A stretch of DNA of 64,000 bases, taken from Triplophysa rosa. Its lineage: Eukaryota; Chordata; Actinopteri; Cypriniformes; Nemacheilidae. Position 1 is the stretch's first letter; every line of letters starts with the position of its first letter. The DNA is taken from NCBI RefSeq assembly GCF_024868665.1, contig NC_079904.1, positions 22,825,113 through 22,889,112 of the forward strand, in the 5' to 3' direction. The notes below the pieces were generated by a model. That model worked only from the letters and a program-made list of their open reading frames with translations, made no database searches and had not been told where the DNA came from. This document shows, piece by piece, positions 24,301 through 34,439 of the stretch. The position numbers were made by a program, and so were the translations under genes.

Positions 24301-25885
24301 GCTCTACACGACACCAGCCGATGAATAAGGGTGTTGTCTAGCGAAACGATTGGACATCTTCCAAGAAAACAAATGATAATGTTTGCAAAGTATATCATTT
24401 TTTTGACATTTTAATTTTAAAGTGAACTATTCCTTTAAGAGCTGACTGCCTTTTTGATAGTAGCGCTAGAATGCACTTATCGAACCGGTCTGTTGTCAGA
24501 TTGTATAGCTAATTTCAAATGTAAAATTAAAACATCATTTTGTTGTAGACAATTCAGTCTTTCCTCATTAAATTCCATCCTTTCAATAGAACATACAGTC
24601 CTTGACTTTCTCAAATAAAGTCAATAGTAGGAAAGCTGCAATACACGATATGGGGTTTACGATCACAATATTTTGATCATAAGTTTTTTTCCAATAACAC
24701 ACAACTATTTATAAAATTGACAACATTCAGGGTGTAAACAAATCTTCTGTATGTACATTCACTGAATAATAAAACGATTTGAACAAAGAATTCCAGCTGT
24801 ATGAATGTGACCTTTTCAGTCAAAATTTGAAATGTAAACTCGCAGAGAATGTGTTTATTATCAATATATTGAATCATATGTTTATATTTTAATGATATCA
24901 TTTTTATCTAATGATAGAGTCCAGACATCAGGAAAATATCAGTCCATGCATGAGTTTTCTGTTTTAAAGGAGGGAAAAATGAACGTGTTATGGATGTGAC
25001 AAAAAAACATGCACGTTTTTGAGAGACGACATACTTTGTAGGATTTCTGGGAATTAAAATGTACAAACCAGAAGCAATTATACCCAACAAATGGAGAAGC
25101 AATGGCTCTTCATAGAACATAAAATAGTTGTTTTTATTTACATTTTCTTGTGCCCATTTATGAGGAAAATGGGCCGTTATGGATGTGACAATTCACTTAC
25201 CTGTCTATGAAAAACGATGTTTTAAAAACAATAAGAGTGACTTCTCCATAGTGACGTGATCTGACCTATCAGTGCGAAGATTGATTTTCATCGTACGGTT
25301 GACATTTGCATGAAATTGCCCTAGAATTAAAATGAAGAGGAATGAAGTTGATCTCTTACAGAGAGAACTTTTAGAGCAGTAAATCTTTCAAAACACATCG
25401 ACAGGGTCACATGCACAGCTCAACCAATAGGATATTGCCACAGTGCTACAACACAGGGCTGTGTTTGACAGAAACGTATGTTTTACTTTCAATGTTTTCA
25501 ATGTAACGCATTAATCAAAATTAAATGTATGTTTTAGGACATACGCTATAAAGGATGTGCCAGTAGAAACAGATGCTCTGACAGATTGGCTGTATCAGCG
25601 ATTTGTGGAAAAGGAGAAACTTCTGGATCACTTCTACAAGACAGGTAGCTCGACAAAACCAAAGTGACTGAAATCTGTTAGCTGTAAATATTCCTCCTGC
25701 GCTCAAACTCTCTTTCCATCCGTTATCTCGCAGGTACTTTCCCCCCACTAGACGGCCAAAAGGAGACGGTCTCCCGAAATATGACCCCCGACAACGTCTG
25801 GCTGGTTTTTGTCCAAACGTTCGCCTTCGCCTCAGGCTACATGTGGTACAGCATTCTACATCACGTCTACTGCTGGTTCTTCTAA
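6301..25885 (+). CDS. lpgat1: LPGAT1, lysophospholipid acyltransferase (7 coding exons, 371 aa)
   Basis: The exons are 6301-6538, 13243-13361, 13519-13614, 13751-14027, 16565-16691, 25538-25644 and 25734-25885. All use GT-AG, keep phase, and sum to 372 codons including TAA; the human protein is 370 aa. It is a PlsC-type acyltransferase of the ER membrane that transfers acyl groups from acyl-CoA to lysophospholipids (named for lysophosphatidylglycerol). The catalytic block NHQATGD (His101, Asp106) spans residues 100-106. GDFFIR is at 145-150 and FPEGG at 182-186. A hydrophobic N-terminal segment lies near residues 13-50 and a C-terminal membrane segment near 340-362. The start ATG is the first in the exon after the 5' UTR acceptor and gives the expected N-terminus. 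The long introns (6.7 kb and 8.8 kb) are full of transposons. nek2 follows in the same orientation, as in other vertebrates. Confidence 0.95.
7548..7976. mobile_element. Non-autonomous hAT element in lpgat1 intron
   Basis: The terminal inverted sequences tagggatgcac and gtgcatcccta are flanked by a perfect 8-bp target duplication, gtaaagag (7540-7547 and 7977-7984), the hAT hallmark. The interior has repeated atcggccgat-type motifs and no transposase frame. Confidence 0.9.
9898..10648. mobile_element. Non-autonomous hAT element
   Basis: The ends are taggagtgtaacggtt and, inverted, aaccgttacacccct(a), with 8-bp flanks gttgcgat (9890-9897) and gtcgcgat (10649-10656) matching at 7 of 8 bases. 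The target was the end of an older 'cgattaatcgcatcc' repeat. No transposase frame is visible. Confidence 0.8.
10807..11022 (+). pseudogene. BED-type zinc-finger remnant of a hAT-like transposase
   Basis: The plus frame ending at the TGA at 11020-11022 reads ...VIWKWFGF...[14 protein letters not shown]...[10 protein letters not shown]. That is the N-terminal BED finger of hAT/ZBED proteins: aromatic start, Cx2C, GG-TTN and a closing His cluster. It is cut by a stop directly after the finger, and no catalytic region follows. It lies in a fragment beginning with a hAT-like end (tagggatgctcaattcgg, 10707) inside an lpgat1 intron. There is no splice-supported link to the host gene. Confidence 0.75.
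11567..12578. mobile_element. TIR element with an internal tandem duplication
   Basis: The terminal inverted repeats are about 28 bp (tatatcgtcgctgtcggg at the left, its inverse at the right). The interior holds two diverged tandem copies of about 185 bp, at roughly 11813-11996 and 12000-12190. Both contain tcttgacaagag and cctaaactctattttaaa. No coding frame is recognisable. The superfamily is unclear because the flanking TA-rich target gives no unambiguous duplication. Confidence 0.75.
14176..14626. repeat. Fragments of two dispersed repeats
   Basis: 14176-14290 has the 'tgtgtactgtacatatt...tataaacacatacatgta' core also found at 18770-18840. 14292 onward starts gtagggctgtgcgatatt, the beginning of a common 'gggctgggcgatat' element also seen reversed at 11350-11438. 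Both are truncated. Confidence 0.45.
14631..15933 (-). mobile_element. TTAA-flanked element with THAP frame, Kolobok-like
   Basis: The inverted ends aggtggagtgaact and, at the right, agttcactgcacct (one mismatch) are directly flanked by TTAA on both sides (14627-14630 and 15934-15937). TTAA targets together with a THAP-domain reading frame are the signature of the Kolobok superfamily. The element is 1.3 kb, so only the DNA-binding exon of a transposase remains. It lies between lpgat1 exons 4 and 5. Confidence 0.75.
15411..15650 (-). pseudogene. THAP zinc-finger remnant (79 aa frame)
   Basis: The frame opens with an ATG and shows YCAVPGC (Cys9, Cys14), then [11 protein letters not shown] and CSFHF (Cys52, His55). 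This is the C2CH layout of a THAP DNA-binding domain, with the first pair spaced C-x4-C. The position usually held by the invariant Trp reads Cys in 'NACLKFI'. The frame ends shortly after the domain, with no DDE region. It is probably a transposase fragment. A small expressed THAP protein cannot be excluded. Confidence 0.7.
16974..18762. mobile_element. hAT element carrying a second hAT insertion
   Basis: It is flanked by a perfect 8-bp duplication, gataatat (16966-16973 and 18763-18770). The ends are taggaatgcatgccgata at the left and ttggtgcatcccta at the right, similar to the element at 7548-7976. No intact transposase is visible. Confidence 0.85.
17073..17590. mobile_element. Inner non-autonomous hAT element
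   Basis: The inverted ends agggccctatgatttccg and cggatttcatagggccct sit between 8-bp flanks ggtttatt (17065-17072) and agtttatt (17591-17598), matching at 7 of 8 bases. It is 518 bp long with no coding content, and is the youngest layer of this nest. Confidence 0.85.
19690..19997. mobile_element. TTAA-flanked MITE, 'gggtgaactgttccttt' family
   Basis: It is bounded by TTAA at 19690-19693 and 19994-19997. It has the family hallmarks: caaaatgaaaattctgtcat near the left end and tttttgggtgaactgttcc at the right. Confidence 0.85.
20501..21361. mobile_element. Non-autonomous hAT element
   Basis: The ends cagaggtcgc and gcaacctctg are inverted (one mismatch) between 8-bp flanks cttgagag (20493-20500) and cttcagag (21362-21369), matching at 7 of 8 bases. 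Interior frames on the minus strand (20651-20938) include a short [12 protein letters not shown] start that I cannot assign. Confidence 0.85.
22062..22580 (+). repeat. Dispersed repeat copy 1 with GTTATGGATGTGAC motifs
   Basis: The ends gggcaatttc and gaattgccc are imperfect inverts. Three near-identical 14-mers (gttatggacgtgac 22075, gttatggatgtgac 22216, gttgtggatgtgac 22390) lie inside. 22153-22580 is clearly homologous to 24913-25330 in the same orientation. The family is not recognised. Confidence 0.65.
24131..24438. mobile_element. TTAA-flanked MITE, second family
   Basis: It begins TTAAaagaatagttcacttt and ends aaagtgaactattcctTTAA, an inverted pair with TTAA at both ends. The interior differs from the 19690 family. 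Confidence 0.85.
24913..25330 (+). repeat. Dispersed repeat copy 2, left end missing
   Basis: Direct-orientation homologue of 22153-22580, sharing gatagag..., cccaacaaatggagaag, cttcatagaacataaaatag and the final gaaattgccc. It carries the 14-mer gttatggatgtgac at 24987 and 25176. It lacks the left terminus seen in copy 1. Confidence 0.65.
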
Positions 25886-28015
25886 CAGCTCTGTGGAGAC
25901 CCCAACGTGCTGGACGGAGGAGGAAAAGCCAGAGACCGCGAGTCCAGATCGCCGTTCTCCTCTGCCGGACGCTTGAATGTACCCGCAGAACGTCTCGAGC
26001 TGCTGTATTCGATCACGGCCCACCCCATCCTTCCTACGGACAGACACATCCGCCCGATCCCATCTGCCCGTGCAGACATGCGTTTATCCTTTAGATTTGC
26101 ATAGAACCAGTACAACATGTTTACACATGCGCGCTCACATGCAGAGAGAAAATGATGCACATCTGATTGTTTACTCATGCACATGTGGTTTCGTTTTTAC
26201 TTACAATCAAAATTAGGCTCAGGAAAAAGTCAGAGATAGATCTCTCACGTCTTTCATTTCCACGTCTCGCCACGTGAGCTCCCCCCACCCCTTCTGCGAC
26301 AAACACCAAACGGGATGACAGATTTTTGTTCCAGAGACTTCTGTCCTGTTTGGAAGAGCCTCCTCTGGCTTTCTTTGCACTATGAATCCTCTTCGGTGTG
26401 AGCCGACCCCTTATCGCTTCTCCCTCGTGGCTCTTTTGTCTCGTGTCGACTGGACGCTGTTTTCTGCGTGTATTGTCAGTATTGAGAGATTGTAGAGCGT
26501 TTGTGATATTGTTTACACGGACCGGGCACCTGGTTTGGACGGGAAGGACGTTTCCGATGATGTCTGGGGAAGTCATTGCAAAGAGGAACCTGGTTCTCGT
26601 TTTATTGTGTATAAAACATTACGGGGCAATGATAAGAGCGTGTCATTTCGGGACTTTACACAATCGACGCCATACAGACACATCTCCGTGCACCACAAGA
26701 CTGCCACACAACAGACATCCAATAGGAAAAACGCAGCCCCTCATCTCCAAAGTTTTACAAATATTTAAGCCATATGCTTATATCTTGGGCTTGAAGGGGG
26801 GCTGACATTCTACTGACTGAACTTCATTGTCCTAAAAAAAGATTTTAATTTTCTTCACTTTTTATTTTTGGTCGCATTTCTGTAAACGTGACAGCGTAAC
26901 CTGCCTGTGTGATTGTGTGACTGCCCTTTTCCTTCCTGTGTTTTAGATGCACATACTGTCTGGTTGCTTCATGTTCTGTCAGAGTGTTGGCAAATATCTG
27001 TTTAACAGTCGAGTTTATTTTATTTAGTTGAATTCTTTATCCTCGTTGTGTGTTTAATCTTGTACAGAATGGAGTCCAAGCTGTAACGGCGTTGAGTTGA
27101 AGCATTTTTACTTTTGAAATATCTTGAATGTTTAAGAATGATGACGGAGCCGGATGCCGTTCGCTCTCTTCTCGAGCGATCGTGTGGCCCTTTTTTATGT
27201 TCATCGGAAGAAACGTCGTTTCTGCTGCCGTAAAGGAGGAGCGGAGATGTAGATTACATTTTTTTTGTGTCAAGGCACAAAATGTTTTAGACTAGCTTTT
27301 GACTGTCTTGAGGATAATGGATCCGAGCTCGTGGAGCTAAAAGGAAACGTTTTCCGCAAGCTGGAGACAAAATTGCTAAAAGCATCATGTTTTCCATGCG
27401 TGAAATCGGACCTGTTTGTTTGTGTGCGTTTACGACCGAGTCGTCTTTGTGCGCTCCTCGTATCGAAAGAGAAAATATGGGTGGTCCAGCAATAATGTAC
27501 CGAGAAAAAAAAGCCCATGTTGTGGCGCTTTAAAGGAACGATGCTTAGATGTACAAATTAGATATTTGTAGTTGAAAACGTCGCACCGTTTTGTGTCACT
27601 TCCCCCTCGACCTAAGCCATGTCACCTTTGTAAGTGATCTCTGTTTCCATAGCTTGCCAGACTGAAATGTGAATGACGCCACGAGACTTAAGCGAAAGCC
27701 AAGTTAGATGCAGACTGCATTGGGAGCAAGCTACGTCACCGTGAACCTCGCCGCCAGGAGCTCCCTTCAGACGTGAGAGACATTGGGTTCCTCTCCTCCT
27801 CCGCGCTGTCTGTCCGATGGAGACGTGACATTGTTTTTTTAAGTATGGTTTTATGTTGAAAAAAAGTGAGATATCTATATATTAGCAATTTAACCAAATT
27901 ACGATAGAATGGTCCATAAATTTCATTTTGTACTTCTGTTTCTCTTCCTAGCTACCCAGCCATTTTACAACACAAATTAATTGTGCTGGAATAAAAATCA
28001 CGAGCAGCAGTGACC
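25886..28015 (+). other. lpgat1: lpgat1 3' UTR
   Basis: The sequence after the TAA at 25883-25885 has no intron signals needed for coding. It runs to a canonical AATAAA at 27990-27995, the most plausible poly(A) signal, giving a 3' UTR of about 2.1 kb. Open frames inside (such as 26398-26805 plus and 26175-26576 minus) have no domain resemblance. Confidence 0.6.
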
Positions 28016-30170
28016 CACTGACTCTTCTCTTAGTGTTATTGATCCAAAGCATTAGTGCTGTTGCGTTTGTTCATCTCTGTTGGTGTTCGTAGACGTCGCA
28101 TCATTCGCTTCAGCTTTCTACAGAAAGAGCTGTTGACTTTATTCGTCAGCGCTGTTGAAAACAACATTTTTTATTTGATTCATGAGAAGTGTGGTTTTTT
28201 TTTAAAAACTAGACTAAAAATGTTTAGGTAAAGGTAAATGTTCAATTGCCCTGTTGCCAGTTCTGGTCTATTGTATTTATAGAATCTTTAGATTGATTAT
28301 AATTCAAATGAATGTTTTCATATCATGTGTTAATGTATTCTGTACTATTAGGGTTTAAAACCATTTAGACTTGTTATTTGGTTTGGTAACAGGGTTATGA
28401 AACTCTAAAGAAATGCTAAATGAAATGTTACAGTATGTAACATTTATTCTGACCTTCTGAGGTGGACAAATAACATTTCCTTAAGGTTAAGCACCTTTTC
28501 TCCAACTAAAATGATGAGAATAAACAAAATATTCTTAAAGACTTCACTGAGTTTTAAAAACCCTGTCCATGCAGAGTGCAAAGATCTGGCAGGAGGGAGT
28601 CACCTGAAACGATACTGAACTGAAGTTTGTTTTGAAGCATTAGTTTTATGTCTAGGTGTATAAATATAAAAAATGACTGCAAACTTGACTTACCACACAG
28701 GTATTAGTCCAACAATGATAAAAACTCTTCCACTCTGACTTTAAACAACAACGTTTTGTTTTTTTGCATGCGTCTTTTTGTCTCCACAAAGCTCATTCAT
28801 GAAGGGATGGCATGGTTATAAACCAGGCCAGTTTTCTGGCCGTCTCACTGACGGGGACCTCCAAAGCCACACAGGCCAAAGCAGAACATGGGGACCTCCA
28901 TGCATACGCTGCGAGCCAACCACAAGGTCCCGATAGTCCCAGGGCACATATAATAAGAGCTGAGCAACAGAACCCCCTGAGCCCCTCAGCACATATGGTA
29001 CAAGGTGACTACTAAGGGCCTCCGTGTGCTATTAAGTTGTCTAATGTTGGCCTACCATAACATACCTTTTCTTGATTTGTTTAGCCAAATTAAACTTTTA
29101 CATGTTTGTGTTAGTCTGTCTAGACTTATGAGTATTGGCTGTATAAATGGGTCTTGTATCAATGCCGTAAACCAGAACAAATCTCTGGGATAACAGGCAC
29201 ACTTGGCCAATAAAGCTTTCAATTCTATTCTAACTTTTTTTTTACGTTGAATAAGACGTCCGCCTGTATAAATGGTGCCGTAGCTGAGGTTGGTGATGCG
29301 ACCTTGCTCAAATATTAAATGTATGACTTGGTATTAAACTAGCATTAGTGTGTATAGTACTAAACTACCATAGTAGAAAAAAAACTTTATAATTTTTTTT
29401 GTTCTGGTGAACACAAAAGAAGATATTTTGAAGAATGTAGGACAGCAAACAGTTATTGGGCACTTTTGACTACCATTGTAATTTTCCTTACTATGGTAGT
29501 CAATGGGGTCCGAGAACTGTTTGGTTGCAAGCATTCGTCCAAATATCTGTGTTCAACCGAACAAAGAAATCTATACAGATTTGGACTACCTAGAGAGCGA
29601 GTAATTCATGACAGAATTTTCATTTTTGGGTGAACTATCCCTTTAATGTGTTGTAAGTCAAGCTCTATGATGCTGTCAGTAAATACGTAATGCCCGGTTT
29701 GTATTTTACCAAATGTTGTACTTATGAGGGAGATTTAGAAACTTCCCTAAATTGCAAATAAAAGCACTTTTACAGGTCGACTGTATACGAACAAAGGTGT
29801 TTGTCCCTTCACACGATATGAGCTTCATTTAAACTTTGACCCAGCCACACCCGATCACAACTGATAACTCTCTGCTGACACCACGTGGACCAGCATGCAA
29901 TGCGCAGCGTGTGAGTTTTAAAACCTAAGACATTCCAAAAACGAATGGTGGGTCTGCGTTTTTTTTTTTATTAATGTGTCTATTTCTATTTAATTTGACA
30001 GATCCTTTAACAAAAATGTGTGTTAAAACGGATATACTCAGAAAATGTGTTAAATACGCAAAATCTATAAAAAAAAGCAACGCTAAATGCTGTTTTAAAA
30101 TCAGAAAATCCAGTTTGCCTTAAAACGTGACTTAAATGTGTTCTAAAACTTTAATGTGAACTGTACCTTT
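28016..30170. other. lpgat1-nek2 intergenic region
   Basis: No gene is seen. About 28796-29222 has the look of a retroelement 3' end (ending ggccaataaagctttcaatt), but no reverse-transcriptase frame supports it. A truncated MITE lies at 29395-29646. Confidence 0.5.
29395..29646. mobile_element. TTAA MITE of the 19690 family, left end truncated
   Basis: It has the family core gaacacaaaagaagatattt and the right end tttttgggtgaactatccct followed by TTAA at 29643-29646. The left terminus is missing. Confidence 0.75.
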
Positions 30171-30179
30171 AATGCACTC

Positions 30180-30430
30180 TCCCGCTGTTCCCGGGCATTC
30201 TCGCGGTTCTTCGATGCTTGGCAACGTGCATGCTTGTGTGGTTACGTCGACCAATGAAATCCGCGCCAGCGGCAGAGCTCAGCCAATCAGAACCCAGACT
30301 TCCTGTGCACGTTTGAAATCCGCTGGTTTGTTTCTCACCTGTTTTTCCTCAATACAAACAAGGAACTGCGGCGCATTTGAAAGCAAAACACGCATAAACA
30401 ATATCGTAAACTTCACGAAAGTTCAACGGT
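30180..30430 (+). promoter_or_regulatory. nek2: nek2 promoter with paired CCAAT boxes and CHR-like sites
   Basis: Two CCAAT boxes (30251-30255 and 30283-30287) are 32 bp apart. TTTGAA, the core of the cell-cycle gene homology region, follows at 30312-30317 and again at 30376-30381. Two or more CCAAT boxes spaced 31-33 bp upstream of a CHR is the usual plan of NF-Y/DREAM-controlled G2/M promoters, which fits a mitotic kinase. A possible donor (caacg/gtgagt near 30429) could mark a small 5' UTR intron ending just before the ATG. Confidence 0.65.
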
Positions 30431-30523
30431 GAGTAGATTAATGTATTTGAAGTGCATGGATCGATCTTACTGTGTTTGTATTAAGTGAACATGTGGAATA
30501 ATTGAGTTGTGATTGTGTGCAAG

Positions 30524-33500
30524 ATGCCATCGAGGACTGAAGACTATGAGGTGATAATCACGATAGGATGCGGATCTTATGGAAAATGCCAGAAAATCAA
30601 GAGGAAATCCGATGGAAAGGTCAAAACAGTTCTGTTTGTTAAACTTCCCTAAGCAGTGCACGTGGCACGGTTGATTGATATTTTATAATATTAGGTTATT
30701 GTCACAACAAAGTTTGCACTTGGAAAATAAATTAAATATATATGGTAAATGCTTGCTTTAGTATAAGCTTAAAAATGTGCTTATGGCATTGCATTGGATA
30801 ACAGAATATCGGTTCATTTTATTTATGATAAGAGGTTTTATTGGTTGATTGTAATTTTCAACCTGCTATGATAATTTCTTATCTATATATAATTAAGATA
30901 TTATTACCTTAATTCTAAGTTATGCTTAAATAAATTGTAAAATGAAGGTGAATAAACGATGATGGATTTTTCTTTCTTTTTGGGTGAACCACCAAAGACA
31001 TTGGTGCATTGCAGCCAGTTAAATTGTCCCTTGTGGTCTTTCTAGATTCTAGTATGGAAGGTGTTGGACTATGGCACCATGGCTGAGGCGGAGAAACAGA
31101 TGCTGGTGTCAGAGGTCAATCTGCTCCGTGAGCTCAAGCACCCAAATATTGTCCGATACTATGACCGAATAATAGACCGGTCAAACACGACATTATATAT
31201 AGTAATGGAATACTGCCAGGGCGGAGACCTCGCCAGCCTCATCAACAGAAACATTAAGGAGAGGTACACCAAGATATAACGCGTATAACTTACACTAATT
31301 AATGCCACGGTCATGGGTTCCAATCCCAGGGCATACTGATCTGCTAAATGCATAATTGTGTTTTCTCTTCTTCGCTTTTTTTGTAGACGTTACCTGGAGG
31401 AAGAATTCATTCTGCGAGTTTTGTCCCAGCTGTCCCTGGCATTAAAAGAGTGTCACGGTAGAAACAACGGTAGCAGCACAGTTCTGCATCGTGACCTGAA
31501 ACCCGCAAACATCTTCTTGGATGTCAAACAGAACGTGAAGCTTGGTGATTTTGGTTTAGCTCGGATACTCAACCATGACACCAGTTTTGCTAAAACATTT
31601 GTAGGGACTCCATATTACATGTCACCGGTGAGTATACTTTCATCTCTTGCTTTTGTCACTTATGAGCAGTTTATTAAGTTCATCGCAGATAGATTATGAA
31701 CCGTTTTTAAACGGGTTTTCCACACACTGTCTTCTCTAGAAAAAGTAAAAAAAGACAATTTACAGTCACTGGATAAAATATTACCACAGGGCGTCTGATT
31801 AGGAGGTTTTTGGTTCACAGTAAAAGCATATGTGCTCAAGGGTCATGTTCACATGGAATGATGTTATTATAGTCATTCATAGCATAATGTTCTTTTCAAC
31901 CCAACCCCCTTCATGTGGTGCTGGAATAAGTCCCAACCTTCCAAACCAAATCTCCTGAAGCTTTAACATATATCGATGTTCATGTCTTGACATGCATAGG
32001 AAATAAAAAAATGGATGTGCCACAATTTCTTCATAATTGTTTCTGCAAAAACTTGTCAAAGTAAAGGTCGTAATTCATATTGTACTCTTTTATTCACAGG
32101 AACAGGTTAATCGCATGTCCTACAATGAAAAATCAGATATATGGTCTTTGGGATGTTTACTTTATGAACTATGTGCTTTATCGTGAGTATATGTATTGGT
32201 GTATGTTTATACAATAGTGTGTATTGATGACTTGCAAAACTCAAAAATGGGATTTTGAGTTCGGAGTCTGTTTCACAGTCCCCCGTTCACAGCATACAAC
32301 CAAACAGAGCTGGCGGGGAAAATCAGAGAAGGAAAGTTTCGCAGAATCCCGTACCGATACTCTGAGGATCTGAACACACTTCTGACGAAAATGCTCAACT
32401 TAAAGGTAAATTCACTTTTGGTTTCTGGTGTCTAAAGGAGAGAAAAGGTAGTAACGTGTGTCTGACGGCCAAACATGTTCAACTTTATGGCCAGTCGATC
32501 TACAGGTTGTAGTCCTAAAATCCAACAAAGAATGTACATTTTGATGACCAAGCAATCGTTGCTGTTTTCAGGACTACCTGAGGCCTTCGGTGGAATCCAT
32601 CCTGCAGAACAGCTTGATCTCTGCTCACGTGGTTCTGGAGCGGAGAAGACTTCAGGAGAAACAGCGGCGCAGGTCTGCAGACGCGGAGCAGCCCGGACAG
32701 ACAGAGGTGGAGCTGCGGCTGAAGGAGCAGGTCCTGCGTGAACGTGAGCAAGCACTCAAAGAGAGAGAGCTGCGACTGGAGCGTGAGTGACTGTGTTTTT
32801 ATTTTAGCATTACGAGCCTTTTCACAAATCAGGCTAACTCATTTAGCAGACCCTTTCTAGATACTGTATTAGAATGCATGTGCTGCTAATCGAACCCCTG
32901 ACCTTTCCGTTGTTAGCGCAATGCTTTATTGATTGAGCTACAGGAACTTTCACACAGGCCGATAACGTCTTTTGTAACTATCACTTATTGGCAAAATCTC
33001 TTTTTTTCAGAGAGGGAACAGGAGCTGTGTGTCAGAGAGCAGCAAACGAATGAAAAGCTGGCCAGGTAAATTTACACCCTCCTTTACTGAGCCGGTCATG
33101 TCACACATAAATGACAGAATTTGTTTTCTATGCAGTTCCTATGCAAACATAATTCAAGTTGTATCAAAATTAGTATTTCATTAGTACTACTTGGCTTTAA
33201 TTTTGTCTTAACAGAGCCGAGAGCTTGTTGAGAGCCTGTAACCTGATGCGCCAGCAGAGGGCGCCATCTGTACTCGTGGCCAGTGATACAGGTATACAAT
33301 TATTTTGTATTAAAAAGTTCACCCAACATTGAAAATTCTCTGACGTTTAGACTTTCAGAATTCCTTTTTTCAGCTCAACACAAAGTTTTCTGTAAAGATA
33401 TGCTGACACTGTATGTCCTTATGATACCCAACACATACATCATTGGAGCACATACATCATAAAAGTAATTTAAATGTCTTCTGAAGTGAAACAATAGGTG

Positions 33501-34106
33501 TGTATGAGAAAACGCTTCTTATTTTGGGCTTATTAAACGTAACTCAAACCCATACGAGTGTTCAAGTCAAATATGGCAAGACAACACGTCAATAACTTAA
33601 AATCTCATTGATTCTCGAGTATCTCGTGACTCGATGTCATATGCAGGTTTGTTGTTTTGCTCTCTTTTAATGTCTCAAGTGCTTACCATTATTTCTCTCT
33701 CTGAAGCTACCAAACAATATTTGTTAAAGCTGTTAAGTGCAGTGTGCAAAGAATAACAAGGAAAACATGACTTGGCTGAAATGTAATAGCCTAACCTTTT
33801 TTGGGTGGTGCAACAAATACCGTAATGAATACAGACAGCAAATGCGTTTTTATTATTTTCTGTCAATTTCAGTTTGAATGATATTTGTTGTTATTCTGTC
33901 TATCAACAGAAAACGAAGAGAATGTGTCCCCAGGAAAGAAACGGGTCCACTTTGCAGGTGATGGTAAAGAGAACAGCAAACCTGTTAAATCTCAAGAACA
34001 TTCTTACGTGAAGAGGCATCAGTGGGCTAACATGCGAGTCCAGGCTCTTGGTGAAGAGGATCGGCTCCACCCAACAAAACCCAGAGAAATGCAGGGCATT
34101 CGCTAA
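30524..34106 (+). CDS. nek2: NEK2 mitotic serine/threonine kinase (434 aa)
   Basis: The exons are 30524-30619, 31046-31263, 31387-31627, 32100-32182, 32279-32405, 32572-32782, 33011-33065, 33215-33291 and 33910-34106. All are GT-AG with consistent phases, giving 435 codons with TAA; human NEK2A is 445 aa. NIMA-related kinase of centrosomes that drives loss of centrosome cohesion at the G2/M transition. Visible features: glycine loop GCGSYG (15-20), Lys37, HRDLKPAN (Asp141), DFG (Asp159) and an activation loop with Thr170, Ser171, Thr175 and Thr179. After the kinase domain there is a charged leucine-rich coiled coil (about 295-350). The C-terminal part holds a PP1-docking RVHF (381-384), a KEN degradation box (389-391) and a final Ile-Arg. 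Residue numbers of the catalytic centre equal those of the human protein. The ATG gives the expected MPSR start. Confidence 0.96.
31298..31355 (+). repeat. SINE fragment in nek2 intron 2
   Basis: It has a B-box-like gggttccaatccc followed by the tail motif tctgctaaatgcataattg. It is short and diverged. It ends about 30 bp before exon 3 (31387), so part of the 3' splice region lies next to SINE-derived sequence. Confidence 0.55.
32829..32945 (-). repeat. tRNA-derived SINE in nek2 intron
   Basis: On the minus strand it reads gttcctgtagctcaatcaat (A box region), then ggggttcgatta (B box), then gtctgctaaatgagttag (tail). It is diverged but complete in outline. Confidence 0.65.
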
Positions 34107-34362
34107 CCTCACATACATCGAATAAGAGCAAAATACTACTGACAGTAAAGAGGATTTTTAGCAATGTACATTAGGACATAATATTACTGATTTTATTTAT
34201 TTTGTACAGTACAGTGCAAAGGTCACTGTCTTAACTTTTATTTATTGTGTTTTTAGGTGGACAATTGTATTAAATAATGTACTGTTTTTTTTTTAATATA
34301 AAAACAATACGTTGTCTTGTTGGAATGAAAAGGTTTTGGCATTTTGATTAAATTATCAAAAT

Positions 34363-34368
34363 AATAAA
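34363..34368 (+). terminator. nek2: nek2 poly(A) signal
   Basis: AATAAA 257 bp after the nek2 stop, in AT-rich sequence. It is the last such signal before the GC-rich slc30a1 promoter. Confidence 0.65.
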
Positions 34369-34439
34369 GATTGTAGATTCATTTGCTCGAGTCAAAGGAC
34401 ATGCAGAATTTAGCGGTCTAGTTCTTCGTTTTAAAGATG

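Noticed and set aside
26175..26805. Overlapping frames of 133-135 aa after lpgat1
   Set aside because: They lie in the 3' UTR, have no family resemblance and no coding-like composition.
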